Shown here: piece after piece, positions 21,590 to 35,092 of the stretch | Numbering within the stretch: position 1 is the stretch's first letter | Layout of the letters: each line of letters begins with the position of its first letter | NCBI GenBank assembly: GCA_963989245.1 | Contig: OZ022353.1 | Coordinates: 27,679,593-27,743,592 of the forward strand | Source of the DNA: Nansenia antarctica | Lineage: Eukaryota; Chordata; Actinopteri; Argentiniformes; Microstomatidae | Direction of reading: 5' to 3' | Length of the DNA stretch: 64,000 bases | Notes under the pieces: generated by a model | What the model was told of the DNA's origin: nothing | The model's input: the letters and a program-made list of their open reading frames with translations, nothing else | Database searches by the model: none | Program-made: the position numbers and the translations under genes

Positions 21590-22316
21590 GGGGCGGGTGT
21601 TGCGTTGAGGAAAGGAGAGCTTCGGTGAACTGGCGGTTTTGTATGTGGAAGTTTGCCATTAAACGCACGGATTGTAAGACAACCTATCTTGTCTTTGGCT
21701 TGGGAGGACTTCTGATTTCAAGACATAAAAGTCTGAATCTATGTCATGGTATTTGATACGCTAGGCAATGCAAACTTTTCATACTTTTCACAGGCAGGTA
21801 ATGGACAGGTAATGGATTGGAACAATATCTCGTTAACTCCAACCACTCCCCCAGATTTGTTTGTTTAAAGAATAAATATGGGAGTTTAATATTACATTTG
21901 TATGGTGCCACTCTGTTGTGTTGTGATAATAATAATAATAATAATTCATTGAATTTATATAGCGCTTTTCCGAGGCTCAAAGACGCTGATTGGTAGCACT
22001 GGGACTTTTAAACGAACATTACAAAGGGATTGTAATGTTAGTAGCCTAATTAAAGTATACAATGGGTAGTGGAGACAGAAATGGTAATAAAAAGCACAAA
22101 ATGGTGCATACAAATTGACCAGAATGCAGGGAATTAAGTGTTAAATTCTCAAAATTGTGCCACCCATGCCAGCCCGACAGGCGCACATATTAGGCGCACC
22201 CCTGCGCTTTCAGAACGAGCTTCCCCAATGTCACGTCGGAATTCGCGTCGGAATTCGACGTTTGGATACGAACGACAGACGTCGAATCCTGACGTCTGCC
22301 GTGTGAGACCAGGTTG
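21590..22316. repeat. Right inverted repeat of the long-TIR element
   Basis: This is the reverse complement of 14658-15213 plus 17554-17726, uninterrupted on this side. It therefore shows what the left arm looked like before the nested hAT insertion. Confidence 0.92.
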
Positions 22317-22358
22317 GACCATGTTGTTAACAATACAGGGCCAATCGAAGCACTGGGG

Positions 22359-22531
<173 letters not shown>

Positions 22532-22659
22532 CATGGTGTGGTAGAATATAAACAATTTTTCATCTGCTTTGAATGACTGTGGATTGAAAATGATGATTGT
22601 TGTGCTGTGGGATATTCTCAACCCTGTGATTAATCCTAGTCCCAACGCCTACAACCCTA

Positions 22660-23400
22660 ATCCTATTTGCTGATGACACCAATATATATTTTTGTATCAA
22701 ATACAGAAGGTCAGAATTTAACGACCAAAATAAACCAATATAAAGTTTAAATCACTGGTTTAAAGCCAACAATACACTCAATACTAAACAAGTTTGCTGT
22801 TTGCTCCAAAAAGCAAGTACAGTTTACATTGATGAGGACATGTACTAGCTATATGTAATAATATTCTAACTCATGTACCTTTCACCACATTTCTAGGCAA
22901 AATAATCTACTGGAAATCCTCTGATCTCCAACAAAATCACAAGGAATATTGGTGTAATCAGTAGAATTTGTCATCTTCTAACTAGGACAATTATTGTAAA
23001 TTTGACTATCCTATGATATATCAGTCTATTTCATGCTGTAACATTGTTTGGTGCAGCACTTACAAGAGCAATTTAAATCAGCTTTTTATTTTTGCAGCAG
23101 TGTTTTGTAAGATTGGCAACCTTTTCTGACTTCTCACTAGCTCACATCCTTTTTTCACAGTCTTAAGATTCTTAACATCTATGACATCAAAACATTATAG
23201 ATTGTTTTCGATTTCAAAAGGAATCTTCTTCCACAACATGTTCAAGGTCAACAAACAAGTTCACAATTACCCCACAAGATCCTCTTCTAATCTCCATACT
23301 GCCTATTTCAGAACTAGTGATGGTTCATTCTCAATGCATTACACAGCCTTCCAGATCAAATTTTTAAAAAAAACTTGAAAAACATAAATAAATATCTCTT
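22660..23400 (+). pseudogene. Heavily decayed LINE reverse transcriptase fragment
   Basis: Broken reading frames resemble the second half of a fish LINE RT: a FADDTNIYF-like catalytic box near 22670, then LNHWFKANNTLN, CNIVWCSTY near 23040, and finally HNYPTRSSSNLHTAYFRTS at 23240-23330. Frames change several times. An AAATAAATAAAT tail follows near 23630. This family differs from the CR1/L2-group copies at 4559 and 40428. Confidence 0.6.
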
Positions 23401-25849
23401 GGAGCAACTGCTGTTGAATCAACATTTATGTCTCACAATAACAACGTTTGTCTCACAATGCACATTTTAGACTAGCCAACAATAACATTTAATTGTATTA
23501 TTAATATATACATTTTCTATTGTATTTTTTCTTAATATTGTATTACTTTTCTTAACTTCCCCAGCACAATTTGCCCCTTTCTTTTAATTTATCTTTCATT
23601 TTTTATTTTTTTATTGTGTGTATCCAAATCCAAAATAAATAAATAAATATAAATGTGCATATAAAAGTATCTGTCCTAAATTCCAGGAAATAATCTATGC
23701 CATTTAGCTGACGCCCTTTATCCAAAGCAGCTTACATTGCAGTGAGTGTATACAAATGACATGTTGATATTCAGTAGATAAACCAACATCATATCAATGG
23801 ATGTTTAAGTTATTACTGCTTCCTGCATTCTAGACCATTGGGTTCATTTGACCATTCAATATTTCAAAGTGCTTCTTCTGATGCTTGACAGTTGTGCTTC
23901 TGTGGAGGTTGGGAAGAATTATATAGCTAGTCTAATTAGTACTCAGGGGCACAGTAAGTAATGTGGACGCACCACAACCCAGCTAAAATTCTACCCCTCA
24001 TCTCAACAAGTCTAGCACTAATACTCTGTATTCGACCATGAGCCACAGTAGTCTACTGGAAGCCCCATAGGGCCCCATAGTAAACCCAGAAATGTTGATT
24101 CTTATGACCTTTTAGGATTGAAATGTTATGTACACGCCTAGTGGATGAAATTCAACTTGGTTGCTAAGAGTTGCATGTTGGGCAATTTGAGTAATTAGCA
24201 TATTATGCAAATGAATTGCTAAAAACTGGAAATGGCATCAACACACACACCGATGATGATCTGAATCTGATCATAGCAAGCATAACGTTACATAATAGGG
24301 GTCTCGTTGGCTTATAGCCAACAATTACAATAAGCCCACAAACTGAAACATATCACTCAAGCATAGCCTACAAGGAAAACACTCATAGAAATTAAACAAC
24401 ACTCACCGTATCGCTGTTAGATGAGCAACAAAAATTAAATAGCATATTGCTCATAAATCTTCGCCAACTGGCTAAATCCAAAGACAATCACAGGCAAAAC
24501 TATTTACAGTTATATAGCCTATTCCATGCATTATGCAATAACGTTACATTTTTAGATAAATGTAACTTACTGCATTATCGCTTCCTGATAGGCTATGTGG
24601 GTCATGTTTTTTATACGGTGCCATTTGGACTTCATAACTTGTGAAAAATAAATAGTTGATTTATCTATATTTTAATGTTCTATTATATAAAGGACATATC
24701 TAGCTTGCTGAAAAACATAGTGGTCGAGCTCAGGCACCTACATTGTATTTTATTTAGAATACCCTCTGTAGTTGAATAGGGTGAGTGTCTCCAGAACTGA
24801 GTGGACACATAACAGGGTGGACACTAACAGGATGGACATTTTGAGTTAAAGTTAGCCTTTAGCCTGCCTGTGTTAGCATAATGCCTAGAATGACCATGAA
24901 TACTTGATGAGGAATCTAATTTGCACTAAATACTTTTTTTTCAATTATTCAATTTGATTGATCTCCTCAATATTTAGGCATAAAAGGGTGGACACGTTAT
25001 GGTCAACCACATTAAACTCACTGGATAAAAACATAAAAATCAGATGGTAAAAGAGGTAGAAAATCACACAGCTTACAACATTTGAAATCCCCTCCACTGA
25101 TGTGATGTCACCTCATGAGAGTGATGTGATTGAGAAATATGGTTTTCTTTTAAAAGGGACATTAACACAGCATAACAGGATGGACAGTGATCTCAGGGAC
25201 AAGCATACAACCTACATTTTTTGTACAAAATAAAAAAGATTTGGATAAATCTTGGATAAATCTTGGATAACTGACTACGCTTTCCAACGCTATAATACAA
25301 TACCAATTGGTATTATTAAAGGGGAGGAAGAATCGACTGAAATAACGTTTCCAAACTTTTTTTGAGGGGTTTATATTTGATTTCAATAGATATTGATCAG
25401 GAACATGAAATAATAATAACATATTTGGAAATGTATATGTTTTTAATAGTTATTTTTTGGATTGAAGTTGAATGAACAACACTGGGGACATCCCAAATCC
25501 CATGCAAAATCCCATTTACATCTTTTAAAATGTAGAAAACAACAACTTAGAAGCCCATATCATTGTATTCATAATAAATAACAATTGACTATACATGAAA
25601 AACCTAATGGAATTAGTATTTGTCCAAATTTAGACAAAATACAACATGATTTGTACTGGGGACGGAAAAGGCACCGTATAAAAAAATGTATTTACAAAAT
25701 GGCTAGAATTTGAATTCATTTATTTATTTATTTTTTCAGTTGATGTACATCATCAGCCTAGTAATTAATTCCGTGTAAAATTTAATGCAGGTCGACCAAC
25801 ACGCCGAGCAGCCTTTTTTGTGACACTGAGTACGCGGACCGAGTACGCG
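23401..25849. other. AT-rich noncoding DNA with a SINE tail fragment
   Basis: At 23697-23745 a copy of the SINE tail (GCCATTTAGCTGACGCC ... TTTATCCAAAGCAGCTTACA) lies in reverse orientation without its head. Between about 24780 and 25200 the word GGTGGACA or GATGGACA occurs repeatedly. I recognise nothing else, and no frame is convincing. Confidence 0.5.
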
Positions 25850-28514
25850 GACACACCTGGATACCCTGCTACCCCCCACACACACCTGGATACCCTGCTA
25901 CCCCCCACACACACCTGGATACCCTGCTACCCCACACACACACCTGGATACCATGCTACCCCACACACACCTGGATACCCTGCTACCCCCCACACACACC
26001 TGGATACCCTGCTACCCCACACACACACCTGGATACCCTGCTACCCCACACACACACCTGGATACCCTGCTACCACACACACACACCTGGATACCCTGCT
26101 ACCCCACACACACCTGGATACCCTGCTACCCCCCACACACACCTGGATACCCTGCTACCCCACACACACACCTGGATACCCTGCTACCCCCCACACACCT
26201 GGATACCCTGCTACCCCACACACACCTGGATACCCTGCTACCCCCCACACACACCTGGATACCCTGCTACCCCCCACACACCTGGATACCCTGCTACCCC
26301 CCACACACACCTGGATACCCTGCTACCCCACACACACACCTGGATACCCTACTACCCCCCACACACACCTGGATACCCTGCTACCCCACACACACCTGGA
26401 TACCCTGCTACCCCCCACACACACCTGGATACCCTGCTACCCCCCACACACACCTGGATACCCTGCTACCCCCCACACACACCTGGATACCCTGCTACCC
26501 CACACACACCTGGATACCCTGCTACCCCCCACACACACCTGGATACCCTGCTACCCCCCACACACCTGGATACCCTACTACCCCCCACACACACCTGGAT
26601 ACCCTGCTACCCCCCACACACACCTGGATACCCTGCTACCCCACACACACCTGGATACCCTGCTACCCCACACACACCTGGATACCCTGCTACCCCCCAC
26701 ACACACCTGGATACCCTACTACCCCACACACACCTGGATACCCTGCTACCCCCCACACACACCTGGATACCCTGCTACCCCCCACACACCTGGATACCCT
26801 GCTACCTTACACACACACCTGGATACCCTGCTACCCCACACACACACCTGGATACCCTGCTACCCCCCACACACCTGGATACCCTGCTACCCCCCACACA
26901 CACCTGGATACCCTGCTACCCCACACACACCTGGATACCCTGCTACCCCCCACACACACCTGGATACCCTGCTACCCCCCACACACACCTGGGTACCCTG
27001 CTACCCCCCACACACCTGGATACCCTGCTGCCCCCCACACACACCTGGATACCCTGCTACCCCACACACACCTGGATACCCTGCTACCCCCCACACACAC
27101 CTGGATACCCTGCTACCCCACACACACACCTGGATACCCTGCTACCCCCCACACACCTGGATACCCTGTTACCCCCCAAACACCTGGATACCCTACTACC
27201 CCCCACACACACCTGGATACCCTGCTACCCCACACACACCTGGATACCCTGCTACCCCCCCCAAACACCTGGATACCCTGTTACCCCCCAAACACCTGGA
27301 TACCCTGCTACCCCACACACACCTGGATACCCTGCTACCCCCCACACACCTGGATACCCTGCTACCCCCCACACACCTGGATACCCTGCTACCCCCCACA
27401 CACCTGGATACCCTGCTACCCCCCACACACCTGGATACCCTGTTACCCCCCAAACACCTGGATACCCTGCTACCCCCCAAACACCTGGATACCCTGCTAC
27501 CCCCCACACACCTGGATACCCTACTACCCCACACACACCTGGATACCCTGCTACCCCACACACACCTGGATACCCTGCTACCCCCCACACACACCTGGAT
27601 ACCCTGCTACCCCACACACACCTGGATACCCTGCTACCCCCACACACACCTGGATACCCTACTACCCCACACACACACCTGGATACCCTGCTACCCCCCA
27701 CACACACCTGGATACCCTGCTACCCCCCACACACACCTGGATACCCTGCTACCCCACACACACCTGGATACCCTGCTACCCCCCACACACACCTGGATAC
27801 CCTACTACCCCCCACACACACCTGGATACCCTGCTACCCCACACACACCTGGATACCCTGCTACCCCCCACACACACCTGGATACCCTGCTACCCCCCAC
27901 ACACACCTGGATACCCTGCTACCCCACACACACCTGGATACCCTGCTACCCCACACACACCTGGATACCCTGCTACCCCCCACACACACCTGGATACCCT
28001 GCTACCCCCCACACACCTGGATACCCTGCTACCCCCCACACACACCTGGATACCCTGCTACCCCACACACACACCTGGATACCCTGCTACCCCCCACACA
28101 CACCTGGATACCCTGCTACCCCCCACACACACCTGGATACCCTGCTACCCCCCACACACCTGGATACCCTGCTACCCCCCACACACACCTGGATACCCTG
28201 CTACCCCACACACACCTGGATACCCTGCTACCCCACACACACCTGGATACCCTGCTACCCCCCACACACACCTGGATACCCTGCTACCCCCCACACACAC
28301 CTGGATACCCTGCTACCCCCCACACACACCTGGATACCCTGCTACCCCCCACACACACCTGGATACCCTGCTACCCCCCACACACACCTGGATACCCTGC
28401 TACCCCACACACACCTGGATACCCTGCTACCCCCCACACACACCTGGATACCCTGCTACCCCACACACACCTGGATACCCTGCTACCCCACACACACCTG
28501 GATACCCTGCTACC
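25850..28514. repeat. C-rich 26-28-bp minisatellite, about 97 copies
   Basis: Units of CACACACCTGGATACCCTGC plus TACCCCC repeat for 2.66 kb. Length variation lies in the CA part and the C run, so copies shift frame relative to each other. The unit has no stop in any plus-strand frame, which produces two long overlapping open frames (963 and 870 codons) plus antisense ones. Those frames are repeat artefacts: they have low complexity, no independent start context, and coexist in two frames. Confidence 0.97.
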
Positions 28515-28646
28515 GTGATACAGGTCTGCTACAACACTCATTACAGAAACCAGAGCATTCTGTGATCACATGTTGGAAGACTTCAGAACACACTGGGAGT
28601 CTGGCACAAGCCCACTGGGGGGTTACGTATGCACATTCAGCGTTTG

Positions 28647-28721
28647 CAAAGTTGTCTTTAGGGGCAGTGTTCAAAGTTGTCTTTAGGGGCAGTGTTCAAA
28701 GTTGTCTTTAGGGGCAGTGTT
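28647..28721. repeat. 25-bp tandem repeat, 3 copies
   Basis: CAAAGTTGTCTTTAGGGGCA plus GTGTT is repeated three times without visible change. Confidence 0.95.
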
Positions 28722-29025
28722 CAAAGGTCATGTTAGTCAGTTAGTAGAATGTGTGCATAGTGGACAGTTTACATTCAATGAATGTGCCGTAATGGAAGTT
28801 GTTTGTGTCTTTTAACAGGCATGATTGACAACTTCATTATTTAAAGAGAGCCCGTTTTTTAACCGTTTTAGAAATATATATAATTTGCTCTTGGAACCCA
28901 TATTTCAATTGCATGGTGTTTGTACACAGTGGAATCAGGGGTTGGACCCCTTCCTAAAACGTCAACCACACAACACAGAGATGATGTCACTTAAATGTGC
29001 CTCTCAACACAGTGATGATGTCACT

Positions 29026-29056
<31 letters not shown>

Positions 29057-30372
29057 CTTTTATTTGTATAGCACTTTTCCATTTTCCATTTAAAGGCAAT
29101 ATTAAAAAGATGGGTTTTTAGTCTTGACTTGAAAATATTTGCTGAGGTTGCATCCTAAATGTAAACTGAATGAACCACATGACACAGCGATGATGATGTC
29201 ACTTAAATGAGGCATGCGACAACAACGTAACCTGCCGATGCCACCTCAAACCCTGAGTGTCAGAACCATGATCGGCATAACTAACTACTGAATGTCACAA
29301 TGGCTTTTGGATTACGCTGCCTGGATATCTCCTTAAGCCCCGCAATGCATTCACCCTCACACACTTGTATACAAATGACTCACCTAAACTAGCAAATATT
29401 TACTGAGATGAAAGGATGGGCTTGTGTTCTCAGACAGGACTCCGCCAAACTTTCATTGGCATGCCTCAGCATCTTTGTGGCTCATATATAACACCCCCTG
29501 TGTAATCTCAATATTGTTGTTGCTCACATGGCTGTTTTAAACGTGTGGGAACTTGTTATGTGTGGGAATACAGTAATAATCCCTGCTGCCATTCACACTT
29601 TGAAGTCCAGTCTGGTTGTTCAAATTATGTTTATTGTATTTGTTGTTCAACCGGCTATTTCGGTGTAAACTGGATGTTTCATCGTATTTTCGAGCGATTT
29701 TGTCATCCTGTCATAGTCAGGGAACAGTTAAGTGTCTCCTGTGCCTCAGTATAACTGCAAGCCGTCAGCACTGACCCAGAGGTCAGCGGTTGATTTAGGT
29801 GATCGATTCTCCCACTCGGGCTCATAGCAACTGCCAGTTTGAGTGACAGGTATAAAGTGAGAAATTGACCCCTTCTTTGGACGAGAATGCATGAACAACC
29901 CACCGGCACTTTTTTATTTATTTTTAGCATCTTAATAAACGTGTCACACACTGGGAAGATGCCTCGTCCAGCAATTAGATTCTGGGGAGAGAGTAATGAC
30001 AGCGCGCGCGAGTGTGTGACGTGCACACGCTTGTGTGTGCGATGCGCATGTGCATGTGTGCGAGTGTGTTTGTACGTGCTGCAATCCCTCTGCTGAGAGT
30101 ACAGAAATATGAAGCCCACAATTAAGGCTTGAAGGGTTTTTTGTAAGATGACTATAACCCTGATGAATTATAGCAATGGAACAGACGTACAGTTGAGAAT
30201 TCCAATGTAGAAGCAGTAATAAAGGCAGTTGTTTGATAGCTATTCCCAGGCAGGTATAACCTGATGAGGCCTTCGGTATCTGCCCCAGGCTACTGGGGAA
30301 CATTCACTGGTCATTTACCTGGGATGTTCTGTTGATAAGAAGAGGAAATAATTAGACTGCTACACAGGGTGC
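28722..30372. other. Noncoding DNA with an (AAT)n-associated repeat
   Basis: An (AAT)n run at 29027-29056 is followed by CTTTTATTTGTATAGCACTTTTCC, a sequence found widely in fish repeats. Three short copies of GATGATGTCACTT(A/G)AA lie near 28982, 29013 and 29191. A GC/GT-rich alternating stretch is at 30001-30070. I see no gene. Confidence 0.5.
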
Positions 30373-30904
30373 ATCTAAGCCAGTGGCGTGCAGTCAGGTG
30401 AGGCAGGGTAGGCAGTGCCTCACCCAGGCATTTAAGAAAGAAAAAGAATATCAGTCTTTTTAAAATATTTTTTTTATTTTTTTTTATTTTACTCATTATT
30501 CTTAACTTTAATGTGTTAAAATGTTGTTAAAATAAAAATAAATGATGTAAAATGTGTTGTTTTAAAAATATAATGCATGCCCTGGCACCAGGAGAGTTTG
30601 CTCCCAAAGCTAGCTGATTGCTGGCGAGAGGCTGAGGCAGACTGTGCTTGTGCCTCTGTGCTATGCGAAGTGATAGACCAACAGTTTCGTAGGTTTGCGC
30701 ATGTGTAGTCTGTTCTCACATTGTCTTCATTGATGGACGTTGAGGCACCGTGCAGGCTGCCTCTGACAGCATGATTGACAGTTTGCGTTTGGCTTGCCGT
30801 AGCGGCATCCTCTGCTGTTCGCGCCGCGGTTCTAAATTTCCCCAGCTAACTTGAGATCAGCATCATGGATATCCAACAGTTAAAAAGATTTTCAACCTTC
30901 AGTT

Positions 30905-31186
30905 TTGAGCAAAAAACGAAATGTGATTGAAAATGGGAGGGCAACACCTGACCTATCTCAATTAACCCAAAGGAAGGGACAGAAGATTGTACGAACATTT
31001 CAAACGGAATGGTACAAAAAAAAGGACTGGCTGTGTGGATGTAGCCAGGCTAACAAGCTATTCTGCTTCCCTTGCCTACTGTTCTCGTCTAGTGACAGCG
31101 TGTGGGTGAAAGGGGGCTACTGTGACCTGAACAATGTTCCAAGAGCTTTAGAGAAGCATGAAAAATCCACAGCCCACATCCTCTGA
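30905..31186 (+). pseudogene. N-terminal TTF-type finger of a hAT transposase
   Basis: The frame reads RTFQTEWYKKKDWLCGCSQ then LFCFPCLLFSSSDSVWVKGG and ends RALEKHEKSTAHIL. This is the pattern of the TTF-type zinc finger (W-L ... FCFPCLLF ... W ... H-x4-5-H) at the start of ZMYM/hAT proteins. The frame stops shortly after, and downstream plus-strand sequence (to about 31330) still resembles transposase in broken frames. It is a decayed fragment of the surrounding element, not a host gene. Confidence 0.72.
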
Positions 31187-31739
31187 CTCTCAGATGGCCT
31201 AGGAAACCTTTGGCAAAAGTCGCATAGACATGGCCCTGGATGAGCAGCACCGGCTGCATGTTACTGCACACAACGCAAAGGTAAAGGAGAACAGGGAAAT
31301 CTTGAAAAGCCTAATTGATGCAACATGCTACCTTGCTAAACAAGAATGAGCATTTCGGGGGAACGACGAGAGCAGTAGCTCCATCAATCGTGGGAATTAT
31401 GTCGAACTTTTACATTTGATGGCAGAAAAGGATGAGAAATTAGCTGCACATTTGCCTACGCATGTTACATATGCTTAAGATAATGTAGGCTATTGTGTGC
31501 CGGTTCAAATGCTGTAAATCCTGTGTTGTTGATGCAGGTGAATTTAGATTGTCATTGAGCTGTTTTGCGTGCTGCTGTAAATCCTGTTGAGATGCAGGTG
31601 AATGTAGGCAATGCCATGCAGGCTGTTGCGCTACGCTGTGTAGTTATGAGATAACAATACATGACATTTTTGACCAGCTATTTGATAGTATAGTATATAT
31701 GGGCTATGTGATTGACTTTATAGTATAGTATACTAGTAT

Positions 31740-31990
31740 TAGCCTACATTACATTACAGCATTTAGCCGACGCTTTTATTCAAAGCGACTTACAATAATT
31801 GCATTTAACGTAGGAGTGTACTGCTTTTTTAAGGCAAAATGAAGAATAGCAAACTAAAAATACAGTATAGCAATATAGCAATAGCATAGAGAAGAATAGC
31901 AAACTAACAATACAATAGGTGCTTAAGAGGGAGGGTCCTGGTAGTAGGCCTACTTCTTGAAGAAGTGAGTTTTGAGCCTGCGTTAAAAGA
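31740..31990 (-). mobile_element. SINE-tail-related repeat
   Basis: It begins ATTACAGCATTTAGCCGACG and TTTTATTCAAAGCGACTTAC, the reverse complement of the SINE tail at 8715-8740. A partial internal duplication around AGAATAGCAAACTAA follows. No tRNA-like head is visible, so it is a partial copy or a different family sharing the tail. Confidence 0.55.
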
Positions 31991-32128
31991 TAAAAGCGGG
32001 CTATTGATTGCCTTTATAGTATGCGCTATGCCATTTGAAGTCTGGCTGCTGCGTTAATCGCATGATTTTTTTTAAATAGCTCACTGCCTACCCAGCCAAT
32101 GACCTCACTGCACGTTACTGATCTAAGC

Positions 32129-33958
32129 CAAACCATCTAAAACTTATTTGACAATTGAACATGCGTGATTGTTAATGAACTTCATTCACGTCCAACGTAT
32201 ACACATGCATACTGCCGTATGCATCTAATACATGATTCAAAAGAGGCATTACATTACATGACTTTACATTAATTCATTAATTCTTTAAAATCTGTTGGCC
32301 CTCTGAGAGATCAGGAATCAGCATCAGTTATGGTGAGGTTAGTGTGAACCAATATGTTAAGCATCATGAGCTCTCTGTTTGCGCGCACGCACACGTACAC
32401 ACGCACACACGCACACACGCTCACACACTCACACGTACACACGCACACACGTACACACGCACACACGCTCACACGCTCACACACTCCAAAGAGATGTCAG
32501 AAAGCAGACAGTCAGTCAGAGAACCATGTGCAGGCATTCCAGAAAATGAGCTCACCTCACCATAATTTCCCCTTATAATTAGGCGTTAGGCATAATTAGG
32601 AAGCCTGTTATTGAATGAGCAACATTAATGATCAGCCGTCAATAACATTTGCACGGTATAACGCCTGATTTAAACGGGTCCATTGTGCTGGAAAAGGCAT
32701 TGATATTATTGACTTTTGTTCCTGACAACGGCTGCGATGAAGAGGCCTGGGAGGACCTCGTTAATGAACACAGAGTCGTTATCAGAGCCAACCTGAGCAG
32801 TGGTGATAGTTGCTTTTCTTGCTAACTTCCATTTGACATGAAATTGATGTATCGGGCTCACATGAGAAAAAGGCAATTAATGCGCTTTGTCTGCTGGCTT
32901 TGGGTGTTTGTTTACACATGCATCTCCAGTTTTCCTCTCCCTTTTTAGTCATTTCTTTGTTTACTTTCCACGTAAAACATAGTGTGTTTTCTAGCAGTTT
33001 TACAGTACACACGTAACTGGAACACAGCTGGACTAATTTCCTCTTTGGTTCACAGACTCGTGTCTTGTCTTGTGCTTCTGACGGCTCATTCCTGGTTCCC
33101 TTCTCATATTAATTTACAGATAGTTTTATACAACCAGGCATTGTTAGAGAGAAAACAACAATAGGCGGCTACATGTACTGTATGCAGTTAATGCCACTGT
33201 CCCCTTGGGAGATGCTGACATTTTCGGGAATATCCTCCATAGACCTCTTTTGTTTGATGCTTATTTGAGGGGGAAAGAGGCTCATCCTAAAACAGATTTG
33301 TCTGTTTAAGACGGACAAGTGCACAAAAGTGGATTGTTCTAAAGAGAGTGAAGTGCAATCCTTCTGCGTTATTTACAGTTGGTTGTAGCATTACAGCATC
33401 TAATCTGCTCGCACTAAGGATGTGGTTATTGTCACACGTCTAAAGAGGGGTTTTTGGTCTCTTTTCAGCAGCACAAAGGGCTTAGTTTAAGCGGTTAAAA
33501 AGACATATAATCTTTAAAGTGTGTCGGGTACGTCCATTAGAGGCCTGTTACACAGCCCCACAAGGGGAGTTGTCCGTGGTGCATTCACAGCTGGGACGAC
33601 TGACCCAGAAACAGTGCTATTTTGCTAAGCCATCTTTAACCTACTCCACAGGGGTTTGAGAGTTGGAGAAAGGGCTGTACGTGGTTAGGGGCCTCATTCA
33701 AGGTTTTCACCCCAACAATGGAGAGATTTCAGACACCACATATGCCTAAAGAGCCTGGAAAGTCTGATAGTCTGAAAGTCTAAAGTGGATTTTCTGATCA
33801 TTAGGGAGTAATGCAGCTTTAAATACAGGGGGAAATTATGGCATTTGACTGAACATAAATGGAGGAATTTATCAGAATGCCCTATATGTCACATAATGTG
33901 GTTGATTTATTCCACAATAAATAATGTATTATCTCTCAACTCAGATCAACTGTTATAT
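32129..33958. other. Noncoding DNA with a CACACG-rich simple repeat
   Basis: A degenerate repeat of CACACACGC and CACACGTAC units lies at 32384-32487. The rest shows no gene or repeat family that I can recognise. Confidence 0.5.
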
Positions 33959-34274
33959 GTGACACGATCTGGTGAAAGGCTAACAAGTCGGCAACCAATC
34001 AAAATGTTCAGACTTTTATTTTGAAACGTTGTTGAAAAAAACACACACTCGCTAGTTAAACCAAAATACTGGAATGCAATGGATTGGGTGAGTAATGCCC
34101 ACTGCTACCTAGTTAACTAGAACACTACTTTACAATGTGTTAGTTGACTAGCGAGTGTGTCATTGATTTTCAACGACACTGAAATGTATTTACATCTTTC
34201 TAAATAAAAGTATGAACATTAAATCGGCTGCCGACTTAAATTGCCGGCTGAAAAAGTCCAAATGTAAATGTCAC
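33959..34274. mobile_element. MITE related to the 6540-9029 element
   Basis: It starts GTGACACGATCTGGTGAAAG and shares ACAAGTCGGCAACCAA, CACACTCGCTAGT and GACTAGCGAGTGTGTCATTG with the 6540-9029 element. It ends in TGTCAC, with ATAT on both sides. This intact copy shows the uninterrupted length of about 316 bp. Confidence 0.8.
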
Positions 34275-35029
34275 ATATGAGATACAGCATGTCTCCCTAT
34301 CGGATTAATGTCAATACACAAGGATCTTCTGTGTCCTTGTGATGAGTAAATACAAAAATATGACAGATCTGAAAAAATATGTAATCAGAACTTTTGTGCC
34401 CGGAGTGAATAGCAACTACAGTGGTGGATAGCATTCTCAGCACTCTTATGATTGCTTTTCATAACAACAACAACACATGCATAGCTAAATGCCTCCTCAC
34501 CCAGCCTTGTTCCTGCACACCTCCTGGCCCCCTCTCACCATCAAGTCTCTGTGGTTGTCAAGGCCCTGTTCATAAATCACCCCGGGTGTCAGTAATGGAT
34601 GGAGGGGATGCAAAATGCTGCATTTATGTGTGGGTACACTGTCAGATGAGAAGAACCTCACATGCCGGAGATGGGCCGTGAGCGATCGTCAAATGGTCGT
34701 CAGGTTTGTCTCCTCTTCTTTTTCCTCGGTTTGTCCTTGTCTGTCCGTCCATCCGTCCAACTCGGTGTCATTCCTGCCTCTGTGTGCAAAGCTCAGCCTC
34801 CATAGACACTGTTATAAATATCTAGAATCTCTCACATACACAGAAGTCCTATAGGCCTCATGAAACACTGACTACTTTGGACAAACAGACAGTGTCACTG
34901 GTGATGTTGGTGTGATATTCTGATTTTCAAGAAAACATTCCATACATATAATATAACTTATTACTGTTTGTGAATGTGTATTTTCACGATTGTATTGTTG
35001 ACTTGTTCACTATTGCAGGTTTGATGTAC

Positions 35030-35092
<63 letters not shown>

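Larger units (their letters stand above)
14658..22316. mobile_element. DNA element with about 0.73-kb terminal inverted repeats
   Basis: The ends CAACCTGGTCTCACACGGCA and its complement lie at 14658 and 22316, with GACCATG on both sides (14651-14657 and 22317-22323). The left inverted repeat is 14658-15213 continued at 17554-17726; the right is 21590-22316. A nested hAT at 15214-17545 explains the gap on the left. The interior holds an L1/Tx1 LINE, a tiny MITE and a LINE 3' end. No transposase is recognised. Long inverted repeats with a duplication of about 7-9 bp could suggest a Mutator-like or P-like element, but the superfamily is open. Confidence 0.85.
30381..32120 (+). mobile_element. 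Internally deleted hAT transposon
   Basis: The ends CAGTGGCGTGCAGTCAGG and (reverse complement) CAGTAACGTGCAGTGAGG are flanked by an exact 8-bp duplication ATCTAAGC (30373-30380 and 32121-32128). It retains the N-terminal finger of a transposase (30905-31186) and carries a SINE-tail-like repeat at 31740-31990. Confidence 0.92.

Noticed and set aside
25820..28711. 963-codon and 870-codon open frames
   Set aside because: Both lie in a 26-28-bp tandem repeat with no stop in any forward frame; coexisting long frames in two phases plus antisense frames are an artefact of composition.
30001..30070. Possible CpG-rich promoter
   Set aside because: It is only a short GC/GT alternating stretch without other promoter features or a nearby gene.
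30905..31186. Host ZMYM-type zinc finger gene
   Set aside because: It lies within a hAT element with an exact 8-bp duplication and is truncated; it is a transposase relic.
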